A DNA stretch of 64,000 nt. It comes from Myxococcales bacterium. Its GTDB lineage: Bacteria > Myxococcota_A > Bradymonadia > Bradymonadales > GCA-2716585. The notes under the pieces are model-generated. The model made no database searches and was not told the DNA's origin. It saw nothing but the letters and a program-made list of their open reading frames with translations. The translations under genes were made by a program, and so were the position numbers. Each line of letters opens with the position of its first letter. Positions within the stretch are counted from its first letter, which is position 1. Below, piece after piece: positions 33,027-40,936 of this stretch. The stretch covers positions 1 to 64,000 of the forward strand of contig PBBL01000013.1 of the NCBI GenBank assembly GCA_002716585.1, given 5' to 3'.

Positions 33027-33338
33027 ATGTACGCTATCATCAAGACCGGCGGTAAGCAGTACCGCGTTCAGGAGGGCGACGAGCTTCACGTGGAGCTCCT
33101 CAAGAACACCGAGGACGGCAGCGAGGTGGTCTTCGATCAGGTCCTCATGATCGGGGGGGACGACACCAAGATCGGCCAGCCCGTCGTTGAGGGCGCTGAG
33201 GTCAAGGCGACCGTCGTCCGCAACGGGCGCGCTCGCAAGGTCATCGTCTTCAAGAGCAACCGCCGCAAGGGCTACCGCCGCAAGAAAGGCCACCGTCAGT
33301 CCTTCTCCAAGATCCGGATCGACAGCATCACCCACTGA
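33027..33338 (+). CDS. rplU: 50S ribosomal protein L21
   Basis: This 103-residue protein opens with the L21 signature [14 protein letters not shown] and continues with EGD-x-L-VELL. It ends in the conserved basic [18 protein letters not shown]-x-F-xKIRI region. It binds 23S rRNA in the large subunit. ATG 33027 follows a GAGG sequence; longer in-frame upstream sequence is not L21-like. It is cotranscribed with rpmA, 42 bases downstream, the usual gene pair. obg, often the third gene, lies 7 kb away in this genome. Confidence 0.97.
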   Translation: MYAIIKTGGKQYRVQEGDELHVELLKNTEDGSEVVFDQVLMIGGDDTKIGQPVVEGAEVKATVVRNGRARKVIVFKSNRRKGYRRKKGHRQSFSKIRIDSITH

Positions 33339-33380
33339 ACCCGGGGCTCAACCTCCCCTCGATAGCCAAGGAGCTTCGTC

Positions 33381-33650
33381 ATGGCCCACAAAAAAGGACA
33401 GGGCAGCAGCCGCAACGGTCGCGACTCGATAGGACAGCGTCGCGGCGTCAAGAAGTTTGGCGGTGAGATCGTCCGCGCCGGCAACATCATCGTGCGCCAG
33501 CTCGGCACCAAGATCCACCCCGGCGAGAACGTCGGCATGGGGCGCGACTACACCCTCTTCGCGCTGGTGGACGGCACCGTCGAGTTCCAGCGCAAGGGGC
33601 GCAACCGCAAGCGCGTCGCCGTCATCCCCGCCGACCAGCCCTCCGCCTGA
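33381..33650 (+). CDS. rpmA: 50S ribosomal protein L27
   Basis: This 89-residue protein begins [20 protein letters not shown], the conserved L27 N-terminus that reaches the peptidyl-transferase centre. It continues with [11 protein letters not shown]-x-AGNI and GTK-x-HPG-NVG-GRD-TLFAL. There is no Firmicute-type N-terminal cleavage extension. A clear AAGGAG ribosome site precedes ATG 33381. It is second in the rplU operon. Confidence 0.97.
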   Translation: MAHKKGQGSSRNGRDSIGQRRGVKKFGGEIVRAGNIIVRQLGTKIHPGENVGMGRDYTLFALVDGTVEFQRKGRNRKRVAVIPADQPSA

Positions 33651-33653
33651 TCC

Positions 33654-33709
33654 GAGCCGTCGCGCTTCGATCTCGCCCCCCCCTGCTTCGCCAACCCGCG
33701 CGTCGGCTC
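33654..33709 (+). terminator. Possible terminator hairpin after rpmA
   Basis: GAGCCGTCGCG (33654-33664) and CGCGTCGGCTC (33699-33709) can pair over 10 of 11 positions. The loop is 34 bases and a pyrimidine-rich tail (TCCTCCCCTCC) follows. It starts three bases after the rpmA stop. The long loop and absence of a T-run make this a moderate candidate only. Confidence 0.35.
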
Positions 33710-33809
33710 TCCTCCCCTCCGAGTCACGCGCCTGGCGCACCGCCACAGCTCCATCCTCACCATCGCCTTATTGAGCGCCGTCCTTGATCCGATGGGATCT
33801 TCCTGACAT

Positions 33810-33852
33810 GATAATGTTCAATCAGGATGCTGCGCCCCAGCGCCTGTTGAAC
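33810..33852 (+). promoter_or_regulatory. -10-like GATAAT and adjoining stem-loop before the DUF1592-type gene
   Basis: GATAAT (33810-33815) is a near-consensus -10 box; the nearest -35-like TTGATC (33784-33789) is 20 bases upstream, longer than ideal. Immediately after it, GTTCAA...TTGAAC (33816-33821 with 33847-33852) encloses further pairing CAGG/CCTG and GCTG/CAGC, giving a 37-base stem-loop across the likely start site. It may be an operator or a leader hairpin. The gene starts at GTG 33879. Confidence 0.4.
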
Positions 33853-33878
33853 CCCAACACAATCCTCAGGGAGCGCTC

Positions 33879-36224
33879 GTGAACAACTCCACGCCATCGC
33901 TTGACCCGATGAGGGGGTCGTATTCACTCTTTCTTGAGTCACGCCCTTCAGGCGTCACGCTCCTCCTGTTCATCGGGGTCGCTGTGTTGGTCGGGTGTGG
34001 GGGGGATCCGGAGGGGGTGGACTGGGTTGATCCGGCCGACATCTCCACCGGGGGCTCCACCTCCACCACCGGAGAGACCACGGGCGCCACAACAGGCGGC
34101 ACGACCGGAGGCCCCACCGGAGGCGGGTCCACCGGGCAGACCTCGCCGAGCGATCCCGAAGGCGCCGCGCTCTACGCCGAGCAGTGTGGCGGGTGCCACG
34201 GCGTCTCGGGGCAGGGCGGCAGCGGCCCGGCGTTGCGGGCCTGGACGCGTGGGTTCGAGGCGCTGCGGATCGAGATCGACACCACGATGCCCTACGGCAA
34301 CCCCGGCGCCTGCGTGGGCGACTGCGCGGAGCGGGTGGCGCGCCACATCCTCGACGCCTTCGCGGAGCCCGAGGAGGCGGTCTGCGATGGGGGTGAGGAG
34401 GAGGTGCTGCCGCAGCGGCGGCTGCGGCTGCTGACCCGGCGCGAATACGCGAGGACCGTGCGCGATCTGTTCAACCCAGGCGCGGAGCCTGTGGATGAGG
34501 GGTGCCGGGCGCAGCGCTTCTCCTTCGACCCGCAAGGGCAGAGCTACGACACGGTCCACGTGGCGGGATCCTTCAACGACTGGGCGGGGACGATCGCGGG
34601 CGGTGGCTGGCCGATGACGTGGGATCAGGCCGCGGGGCGTTGGGTGCTGGAGCGCGCGCTTGAGGATGGGCGCTACGAGTACAAGTTCGTGATCAACGAG
34701 TCGGACTGGCGTCAGGACACGGCGAACCCCGAGGCGACCTCGGATGGCCTCGGCGGGTTCAACTCGGTGTTGGAGGTGAGCTGCGAGGGGGGCGGCGCGG
34801 TGTCGCTGCCAGGCGACGTGACGTCCAGCTTCCCGGTTGAGAGCCGCCCCGAGGGCTACACGTTTGATAACAACGCGGGCGCCGGGCAGGTGACGGCGAC
34901 CCACATGACCGAGTTCCTCAGCGCGGCGGAGGCGATCGCGGCGGGCGTCGTGGCCGACACGTCGGCGCTGCTGCCGTGCAGCCCGAGCGACGGCTGCGCC
35001 CGGACCTTCGTCGAGCAGTTCGGGCGCCGCGCCTACCGCCGCCCGCTGGAGGCGGCCGAGGTGGATCGGCTCACCGGGCTGATCCTGGCCGAGGGGTCGT
35101 TTCAGGATGGCCTGGAGGTGGCGATCCGCGTGATGCTCTCGTCGCCGAACTTCCTCTACCGCTTTGAGATGGGTGAGCCGCAGGGGGACGGGAGCTGGAA
35201 GCTGACCGGGTGGGAGGTGGCGACGGCGCTCTCCTACACCTTCTGGGGGACGATGCCGGACGAGGCGCTGTTCGTGGCGGCGGAGCGCGGCGCGCTGGAC
35301 ACCGCCGCCGGGGTCGAGCTTCAGGCGCGCCGCCTGCTCGCCGACCCGCGGAGCCGGGAGATGGTGGGGACGTTCGCCGTGCAGTGGCTCGGCGCTGAGA
35401 AGATCCTGACGGTCAACAAGAAGGCCGATCTGTTCCCCGACTTCGACGACGCGACGCGCGAGGCGTTGGTGGAGGAGACCCGTCAGTTCATCGCCTACGT
35501 CGTGTTCGACGGCAGCCAGAACTACGACGAGCTGCTGACCGCCGACTACACGCTCGCCAACCGGCGCCTGAGCGACTTCTACGGGCTCCCGCAGGGGGCC
35601 TCCGGGGAGTCGTTCGAGCGGGTGCCGTTGGACGGGGCGCGGTCCGGCCTGCTGGGTCACGCCAGCGTGCTCGGCTCCTACGCCCACTCCGACCAGACGT
35701 CGCCGATCCTCCGGGGCCTGTTCGTGCGGCAGCGGCTGCTGTGCCAGGATCTGGGGGGGCCGCCGCCCAACGCGGGCGGGGTGCCCGAGGTTGACCCCAA
35801 CGCGACGACGCGCGAGCGCTTCCGGCAACACACGGACGATCCATTCTGTTACAGCTGCCATCGGTACATCGACGACGTCGGGTTTGGCTTCGAGCAGTTC
35901 GACCCGATCGGGCAGGTGCGGGCCGAGGAGAACGGGCTGCCGATCGATCACGTCGGGAACATGAACGACGTGGAGGGGCTGCGCACCGGCACGGACGCCC
36001 CCTACGAGTCGCTGCCCGAGCTGGCGGGGATACTCGCCGCGAGCCGCAGCGCGAAGGCGTGCTTCGTGACCCAGTACTACCGCTTCGTGCTGGGGCAGCT
36101 GGAGAGCGAGCAGGAGCGCTGCAACCTCCATCGCCTCTACGAGCGCTTCGCGGACACCGGCTTCGACATCCAGGAGCTGATGATCGCCACCACCCAGACC
36201 CGAACCTTCACCCACCGCCGCTGA
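33879..36224 (+). CDS. DUF1592/DUF1588-group c-type cytochrome lipoprotein with inserted AMPK/CBM48-like domain
   Basis: This is a 781-residue lipoprotein from GTG 33879 (AGGGAG upstream). The signal peptide ends in LVG-Cys40, followed by a Thr/Gly-rich tether. A heme c motif CGGCH (103-107) marks a small cytochrome domain. LTRREYARTVRDLF (185-198) opens the DUF1587 domain, which is then interrupted at about 212-301. The insert begins VHVAGSFNDW, continues YEYKFVIN and ends in a W-x-x-D...NSVLEV motif, closely resembling the glycogen-binding domain of AMPK-beta. DUF1587 resumes with EGYTFDNNAG. DUF1595/1592/1588/1585-type regions follow, with a second heme motif CYSCH (657-661). Such proteins pair with DUF1552, here the next gene. 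Polysaccharide binding is inferred. Confidence 0.87.
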   Translation: MNNSTPSLDPMRGSYSLFLESRPSGVTLLLFIGVAVLVGCGGDPEGVDWVDPADISTGGSTSTTGETTGATTGGTTGGPTGGGSTGQTSPSDPEGAALYAEQCGGCHGVSGQGGSGPALRAWTRGFEALRIEIDTTMPYGNPGACVGDCAERVARHILDAFAEPEEAVCDGGEEEVLPQRRLRLLTRREYARTVRDLFNPGAEPVDEGCRAQRFSFDPQGQSYDTVHVAGSFNDWAGTIAGGGWPMTWDQAAGRWVLERALEDGRYEYKFVINESDWRQDTANPEATSDGLGGFNSVLEVSCEGGGAVSLPGDVTSSFPVESRPEGYTFDNNAGAGQVTATHMTEFLSAAEAIAAGVVADTSALLPCSPSDGCARTFVEQFGRRAYRRPLEAAEVDRLTGLILAEGSFQDGLEVAIRVMLSSPNFLYRFEMGEPQGDGSWKLTGWEVATALSYTFWGTMPDEALFVAAERGALDTAAGVELQARRLLADPRSREMVGTFAVQWLGAEKILTVNKKADLFPDFDDATREALVEETRQFIAYVVFDGSQNYDELLTADYTLANRRLSDFYGLPQGASGESFERVPLDGARSGLLGHASVLGSYAHSDQTSPILRGLFVRQRLLCQDLGGPPPNAGGVPEVDPNATTRERFRQHTDDPFCYSCHRYIDDVGFGFEQFDPIGQVRAEENGLPIDHVGNMNDVEGLRTGTDAPYESLPELAGILAASRSAKACFVTQYYRFVLGQLESEQERCNLHRLYERFADTGFDIQELMIATTQTRTFTHRR

Positions 36225-36239
36225 GCCCCGGAGGAACCC

Positions 36240-37604
36240 ATGACACGACACAGCCGACGTCAGTTCTTGAAGCTCCTCGGAGGCGCCGCGCTGGCGCTGC
36301 CCTTCTACGAGCAGGTGCTGGGGGGCTCCCGGGCGCTCGCCAACGGTCAGGCGAGGCGCTTGATCATCTTCTACTTCCCGGATGGGGTGCCGGGGCAGAG
36401 CCAGGAGGGTGACCCGAGCAAGTGGCACTGTGGGGGCTCGGAGTTCAACTTCGAGCTGACGGAGGTGCTGGAGCCGCTCGCGCCGCACAAGCAGGACTGC
36501 GTCTTCCTCAACGGCCTGAGCATGGGCGCGACCGACAGCGGCAGCCACCCGGGCGGGGCGCGCAAGCTGTTGACCGGGGTGGACGGCGGGAACGGGGAGT
36601 CGATCGATCAGTACCTGGCGCGCACGGTGGGCCGGGATCGTCCGCACCGGCACCTCTACCTCGGGGCGATGGCCAACCACAACAACGCCTCGGGCGACAA
36701 GCACATCTCCTACCCGAGCGCGGGCAACAGCACGACCCCCGAGGACAACCCGCTCCGCGCCTTCGAGCGGCTGTTTGGCACGACCGCCCCTCCGGGAGGG
36801 GATCCGGTGGCCGATCGGCGCAAGGCGCTGGAGGTGAGCGTGATCGACGGGTCGCTGGCCGAGATGCAGGCGCTCCAGGCGAAGCTGGGGGGCGCCGAGG
36901 CGAGCAAGCTCAACCTCCACCTGGAGGCCCTCCGGGAGGTGGAGCGTCGGATCAAGGCGGACGTCTCCGACAACCCCGAGGTGGACACGGCGTCCTGCGA
37001 CGACCCATCGCTCAACACCAGCGGGGTGGACGCCGGGCTGCTCTATGAGCCGGATCGCTTCCCGAGCGTCTTGCGGCTTCAGATCGATCTCATGGTGCAG
37101 GCGATGGCCTGTGGGCTGACGCAGGTCGGCACGATCCAGGCGTCGCACCACACCAGCGAGCTGATCATGAGCCGCTTTGAGGGGAGCGAGATGTACGACG
37201 CGGGCTTCGACATGCGGAGCCACCAGGCGTCGCACTACGGCGCCCGGCACAACTACGACCACCGTGAGTTCCGTGACTTCCTGAGGCAGCGGCGGTGGTT
37301 CGTGCAGCAGTTCGCCTACCTGCTGGAGCAGCTCAAGGCCCGGCCCGAAGGGGACGGGACGATGCTGGATCACTCGCTGGTGTGGCTCTGCACGGAGGTC
37401 TCGGACGGCAACACCCACCAGCACGACAACATGCCGTTCGTGCTCGCCGGTCGCGCAGGCGGCGGCTTGAGCACCGGGCGCCTGCTCCAGTACGGCTACG
37501 AGCGCCACTCCAACCTGTTGGTCTCGCTGGCCAACGCGATGGGCGATCCGCTGCGCAACTTTGGTCAGTCCAGCTCCGGGCCGCTCTCTGGGCTCCTGGG
37601 TTGA
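36240..37604 (+). CDS. DUF1552 family Tat-exported protein
   Basis: This 454-residue protein has a twin-arginine signal (RRQFLK at residues 6-11, then LLGGAALALPFY). After it comes the DUF1552 domain, with RRLIIFYFPDGVPG, a PLAPHKQDCVFLNGLSMG region, HPGGARKLLTG and a C-terminal AYLLEQLKA...TMLDHSLVWLCTEVSDGNTHQHDNMPFVLAG. This resembles the alkaline-phosphatase-like DUF1501 group. It sits 15 bases after the cytochrome-type DUF1592 protein; the same pair recurs in Planctomycetota and Myxococcota. Export through Tat suggests folding or cofactor loading in the cytoplasm before secretion. The function of the pair is not established. Confidence 0.92.
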   Translation: MTRHSRRQFLKLLGGAALALPFYEQVLGGSRALANGQARRLIIFYFPDGVPGQSQEGDPSKWHCGGSEFNFELTEVLEPLAPHKQDCVFLNGLSMGATDSGSHPGGARKLLTGVDGGNGESIDQYLARTVGRDRPHRHLYLGAMANHNNASGDKHISYPSAGNSTTPEDNPLRAFERLFGTTAPPGGDPVADRRKALEVSVIDGSLAEMQALQAKLGGAEASKLNLHLEALREVERRIKADVSDNPEVDTASCDDPSLNTSGVDAGLLYEPDRFPSVLRLQIDLMVQAMACGLTQVGTIQASHHTSELIMSRFEGSEMYDAGFDMRSHQASHYGARHNYDHREFRDFLRQRRWFVQQFAYLLEQLKARPEGDGTMLDHSLVWLCTEVSDGNTHQHDNMPFVLAGRAGGGLSTGRLLQYGYERHSNLLVSLANAMGDPLRNFGQSSSGPLSGLLG

Positions 37605-37645
37605 CCTGTGCGATACAGGTGTGTGCGATCAGGTTGACCTGATCG
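37604..37645 (+). terminator. Two adjacent inverted repeats after the DUF1552 gene
   Basis: ACCTGT-gcgat-ACAGGT (37604-37620) is followed by CGATCAGG-ttga-CCTGATCG (37626-37645). Both are perfect. They fill the 59-base gap between the DUF1552 stop and the lipid kinase start, with no T-tract after them. They could attenuate read-through, or be operator sites for the downstream gene. Confidence 0.45.
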
Positions 37646-37663
37646 GCAGACACGGAGCGCTCT

Positions 37664-38603
37664 TTGAAGAACATACGGGTGATCAGCAACTGCGCGACAG
37701 CCATCAGCGATGAGTTGAGGGAGGCGGTCCGCGCGGCGCGCGAGGCGGGGTACGAGGTCGAGGTCCGGGTCGCCTGGGAGCAGGAGGACGGCGCGCTCTT
37801 TGCGCGTGAGGCGGCGGACGCCGGGTGTGAGCGGATCATCGTCTGTGGCGGCGATGGGACGTGGAGCGCGGCGGCGCGGGGCGTGTTCGGCTCGTCGCGC
37901 CGCCTGGAGGTGCGCCTCGGGTTGGTGCCTTGCGGCACGGGCAACGACTTCGCGCGGATGTTCAAGCTGGACACCTGGGGGCTGCCAGAGGCTGTTGCCG
38001 TCGCTGCTCGCCTCGGAGCAGGTGACGCCGCTGGACATGATCCAGGTGCGCCGCGGGGCGCCCGGCGAGGAGGAGGCGGTGGGCGTGTTCGTCAACGTGG
38101 CGACGGGCGGCTTCGTGGCCGAGGTGACGCCGGAGACGCCGGCGTTGCTCAAGCACTCGCTCGGCGGGGCGGCCTACGTCGTCACGGGGCTGCTCAAGAT
38201 GTCCCAGGCCCAGGGCCACCCGATGCGGGTCGAGGGGAGCGGGCTGGAGCCGACGGAGGGCCGCCTGCTGGGGCTCTGCGTGGGGAACGGTCGGTACGCG
38301 GGCGGAGGGTTTGACGTCTGCCCGGAGGCGCGCCCGGACAACGGGCTGATGGAGGTCACGATGGCGGCGGCTGGCCCGGAAGGCGCCCGGGTCACCCGGC
38401 CGCTCTGGGAGTGGCTCGCGGGTGACTCCAACGACGGCGAGCATGTCCGGCAGGCGCGCACCTCGCGCCTGGTCGTCTCTTCGGAGATGTCCGTTCAGTT
38501 CAACCTGGACGGAGAGCCGGTGCGCGGCCAGCGGTTCATCTTTGAGGTGATCCCCGACGCGTTGGCCTTTGTGCTCCCTGCGGCGGGCACTCGCCCCGCG
38601 TGA
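37664..38603 (+). pseudogene. Diacylglycerol/lipid kinase family gene interrupted by a frameshift
   Basis: The N-terminal half reads in one frame from ATG 37664, with IIVCGGDGTWS and LVPCGTGNDFARMF, the nucleotide-binding motifs of the DagK/YegS/sphingosine-kinase family, up to LPEAVAVAA near 38005. The frame then diverges into non-homologous sequence and stops at 38314. The C-terminal half continues in the +1 frame from about LLASEQVTPLDMIQV. It carries FVNVATGGF, NGRYAGGGF and a Pro-x-x-NGLMEV motif, ending at 38603. Joining the two would give a normal-length kinase of about 312 residues. One extra base between about 37985 and 38012 explains it. Either the gene is a recent pseudogene, the sequence has an error, or frameshifting occurs. 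Confidence 0.85.
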
Positions 38604-38615
38604 GCGCCTCACGTC

Positions 38616-38643
38616 TTGTCGATCCTCCTGTTTGGCTGATATT
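38616..38643 (+). promoter_or_regulatory. Candidate promoter for the envelope gene pair at 38725-40762
   Basis: TTGTCG (38616-38621) is followed after 16-18 bases by GATATTTT (38638-38645), an AT-rich -10 region in GC-rich surroundings. It would give an mRNA leader of about 75 bases before ATG 38725. Confidence 0.4.
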
Positions 38644-38724
38644 TTCAGGTCACATCGGTCTGCTCGCCTCTCCAAGAGGTGGTGTAGGCTGTGTGATGTG
38701 ATCTTCGCGGTGTTCAGGAGGGTT

Positions 38725-39858
38725 ATGAAGAGTCACTGGTGGTGTTGGGTTGGCGCCGTGGTCCTGGTCGGCGCGCTGGGTGTGTCGGAGGCGCGGGCGA
38801 ACCCGCCCGCCGGGAAGATCTTCGAGGCCCTCGGCGAGGAGCAGAAGGGGCTCCTGGGGGAGGACATCCACGTCGACGTGGAGATGGGGGTGTGGTGGGC
38901 TCGCCTCGACGGAGGCTTGTCGTCGCTCGTTGACAGCTGGAACTCGCTGGAGGGGTATGAGTCCTCCATCACCGAGGCGTCTCAGTCGATCGGGACCGGG
39001 CGAGGGCTGGTGCAGCAGGTGGGCATGTCGTTGCAGCTCAAGGACAACTACGCGGCGCTGGACTACCTGTCGGATCGGCTCGTCGGGCTGGGCCAGGACG
39101 AGGCGGAGGAGCGGGTGGACAACCCGCTGGCGCGGGAGCTGATCCAGCAGTTCATCGGGGAGCTGAGGCCGGACCTGTCGTCGCTCGCGGACATCGACGC
39201 GGAGGTCTGGGTGCGGGGCGAGTACGGCCGCTTCCGGGGCCGGATCGAGAACCCGACGGTGTTCAGGGCGCGCAACGGGGCGCCGTGGTTCCCCCAGGAG
39301 GATGAGGGGTGGCAGACGGAGTACTACGCGTTCGAGGTGGGCATGTTTCCGCTTGAGGACGACGATGAGCACTGGCGCGGGGGCTTCTTCGGGCGCTACC
39401 GCAACTTCTCGCGGCCGTTGGCGCTGGGGTACGGAGAGACGATCGACGAGGTGCACCTTCAGGACAGCGAGGTGACGGTGGTGGAGCTGGGGATGCGGAT
39501 GGAGGGGTTGTTCTGCGGCAGCTTCTGCTGGTTGCTGGAGGGATCGATCGTGCCGTTCACGGGGTACGCGCGGATGGACTTCGGCGATCTGGGGTGGGCC
39601 AGCTCGGTGCCGCTGACGTTGGGGGGGAACATCGAGCTGTCCTACCCGGTGTCGCTGCTCGACGGGACGTTCATCTCGCCGTACGGGGGGTTTCGGATGG
39701 AGTATGTCATGCCGGGCAACCCGCAGCTGGGCGCGGATCTGACCGAGGTGTTCTCGGACGTGGCGTCCGGGGAGGTGGATTCGAGGATGGGCATCAACGT
39801 CGGGACGCCGGATTACTTCTTCTGGGGCCCCACGCTGGGCCTGAACATCAGCATGTGA
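38725..39858 (+). CDS. Exported protein, probable outer-membrane beta-barrel
   Basis: This 377-residue protein starts at ATG 38725 behind AGGAGGG. The signal peptide is KSHWWCWVGAVVLVGALGVSEARA-like, with cleavage after ARA near residue 24. The mature protein has an acidic helical N-terminal part (about 30-150). From about 165 it alternates aromatic-rich strands (AEVWVRGEYGRFRG, EYYAFEVGMFPL, WRGGFFGRYRNFSRPLALGYG, LTLGGNIELSYPVS, PYGGFRMEYVMPG), ending in FFWGPTLGLNISM. This suggests a transmembrane beta-barrel. I do not recognise the family. It is cotranscribed with the Cys-rich lipoprotein 10 bases downstream. Confidence 0.78.
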   Translation: MKSHWWCWVGAVVLVGALGVSEARANPPAGKIFEALGEEQKGLLGEDIHVDVEMGVWWARLDGGLSSLVDSWNSLEGYESSITEASQSIGTGRGLVQQVGMSLQLKDNYAALDYLSDRLVGLGQDEAEERVDNPLARELIQQFIGELRPDLSSLADIDAEVWVRGEYGRFRGRIENPTVFRARNGAPWFPQEDEGWQTEYYAFEVGMFPLEDDDEHWRGGFFGRYRNFSRPLALGYGETIDEVHLQDSEVTVVELGMRMEGLFCGSFCWLLEGSIVPFTGYARMDFGDLGWASSVPLTLGGNIELSYPVSLLDGTFISPYGGFRMEYVMPGNPQLGADLTEVFSDVASGEVDSRMGINVGTPDYFFWGPTLGLNISM

Positions 39859-39868
39859 GGGGGTGGCC

Positions 39869-40762
39869 ATGGTGAAGGAGCGATGGCGCGCCGCGCTGAT
39901 GACATCGATGATGGCCGCTCTGGTGTTCGGGGCGGCGGTGGTGATGGGGAGCTGCGGAGAGCTGCGGGAGCTGGGTGAGTCGTGCGCGTCGGCCGACGAC
40001 TGCCCGGCGCCCTGGGTGTGCTGCAACGAGCTGCGGCTGCCCAACGGCGATCCGGTGCCGCAGTGTGAGGAGCGCAGCCAGTGCAACAGCTGGATGCCGC
40101 AGCTCGTCGAGGGGAACCCGTGTGGACGGACGCGCTCGGGGAGCGTGGACGAGCAGTGCCGCGAGGGGCTGGAGTGTTGCGCGACGAACCTGACTTGCGC
40201 GCAGCCCGGGCAGTGCCCCGAGGCGCCCGTGCCACCCGCCGAGGGTGGGTCGGGTGAGGCGTGCGGCGCCGATCCGGACTGCAGTGAGGGTGAGATCTGC
40301 TGCAATATCAACTATGTGGCCCGCGAGGGGAGCTGCTCGACGGTCTCAGAGTGCGTCAGCGGGGACGTGCCGGCCCCGCCGGTGGTGTGCGAGGACGGGA
40401 TGGGGACGCTCTGCAACGACGTCTGCGTGGACGTGCAGACGGACGACGACAACTGCGGAGAGTGTGGGCAGCGGTGCCCGACGAACAACTCGTGCGTCGC
40501 GGGTCGCTGCGAGAGCGACCAGGCAGCCTGCGCGGCGCCGTTCTTCGACTGCAACGGCGATCCGTCGGACGGGTGTGAGGCGAACACCGACACGAACTTC
40601 CTGCACTGCGGGGCGTGCAACAACGCTTGCCCCACCTCCTACCCGGGGGGCTCCGACCTGGGCTGCCGGGACGGCGCCTGCTCCTACCTCTGCAACGGGG
40701 GCTTCCACGACTGCAACGGCGAGCCGACGGATGGGTGTGAGTCCACGTCACCGTGTCGGTGA
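39869..40762 (+). CDS. Cysteine-rich lipoprotein with myxobacterial-type CxxC repeats
   Basis: This 297-residue lipoprotein (ATG 39869, GAGGGGG upstream) has a signal ending MGS-Cys29. The mature part has over 30 cysteines. Two diverged modules ending EGLECCATN and EGEICCNIN are followed by the motif CNDVCVDVQ-x-DDDNCGECGQRC. Two DCNGDP(S/T)DGCE units then flank NFLHCGACNNAC. These Cys-knot-like units are common in secreted Myxococcota proteins, probably stabilised by disulfides or binding metal. It may form a surface module with the beta-barrel-like protein just upstream. The function is unknown. Confidence 0.82.
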   Translation: MVKERWRAALMTSMMAALVFGAAVVMGSCGELRELGESCASADDCPAPWVCCNELRLPNGDPVPQCEERSQCNSWMPQLVEGNPCGRTRSGSVDEQCREGLECCATNLTCAQPGQCPEAPVPPAEGGSGEACGADPDCSEGEICCNINYVAREGSCSTVSECVSGDVPAPPVVCEDGMGTLCNDVCVDVQTDDDNCGECGQRCPTNNSCVAGRCESDQAACAAPFFDCNGDPSDGCEANTDTNFLHCGACNNACPTSYPGGSDLGCRDGACSYLCNGGFHDCNGEPTDGCESTSPCR

Positions 40763-40788
40763 TCGCGGCGGACTTTTCCGAGGCTGAG

Positions 40789-40808
40789 GCGGGTTGACGT
40801 CGACCCGC
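40789..40808 (+). terminator. Hairpin after the Cys-rich lipoprotein gene
   Basis: GCGGGTTG-acgt-CGACCCGC forms an 8-bp stem (one G-U pair) 27 bases after the stop codon. No T-run follows. This is a plausible transcript end before obg, whose own promoter in 40809-40936 is unclear. Confidence 0.45.
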
Positions 40809-40936
40809 GGTGGCGTGACCTTGAGGCGGCGCCGGGTGGGGTGGACCCTGTTCAACGCGAGTCGGTGTGTTAATGTAGGTCGCGGTTTCGCGCTGGCGGG
40901 GCTTGACGCCGTGGCGCTGTGGATGTGGTGTGTGTG

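Noticed and set aside
33948-37508. A 1186-codon open frame on the minus strand
   Set aside because: It is antisense to the DUF1592 and DUF1552 genes, which have clear motifs. Its translation is His/Arg/Leu/Val-rich without any domain.
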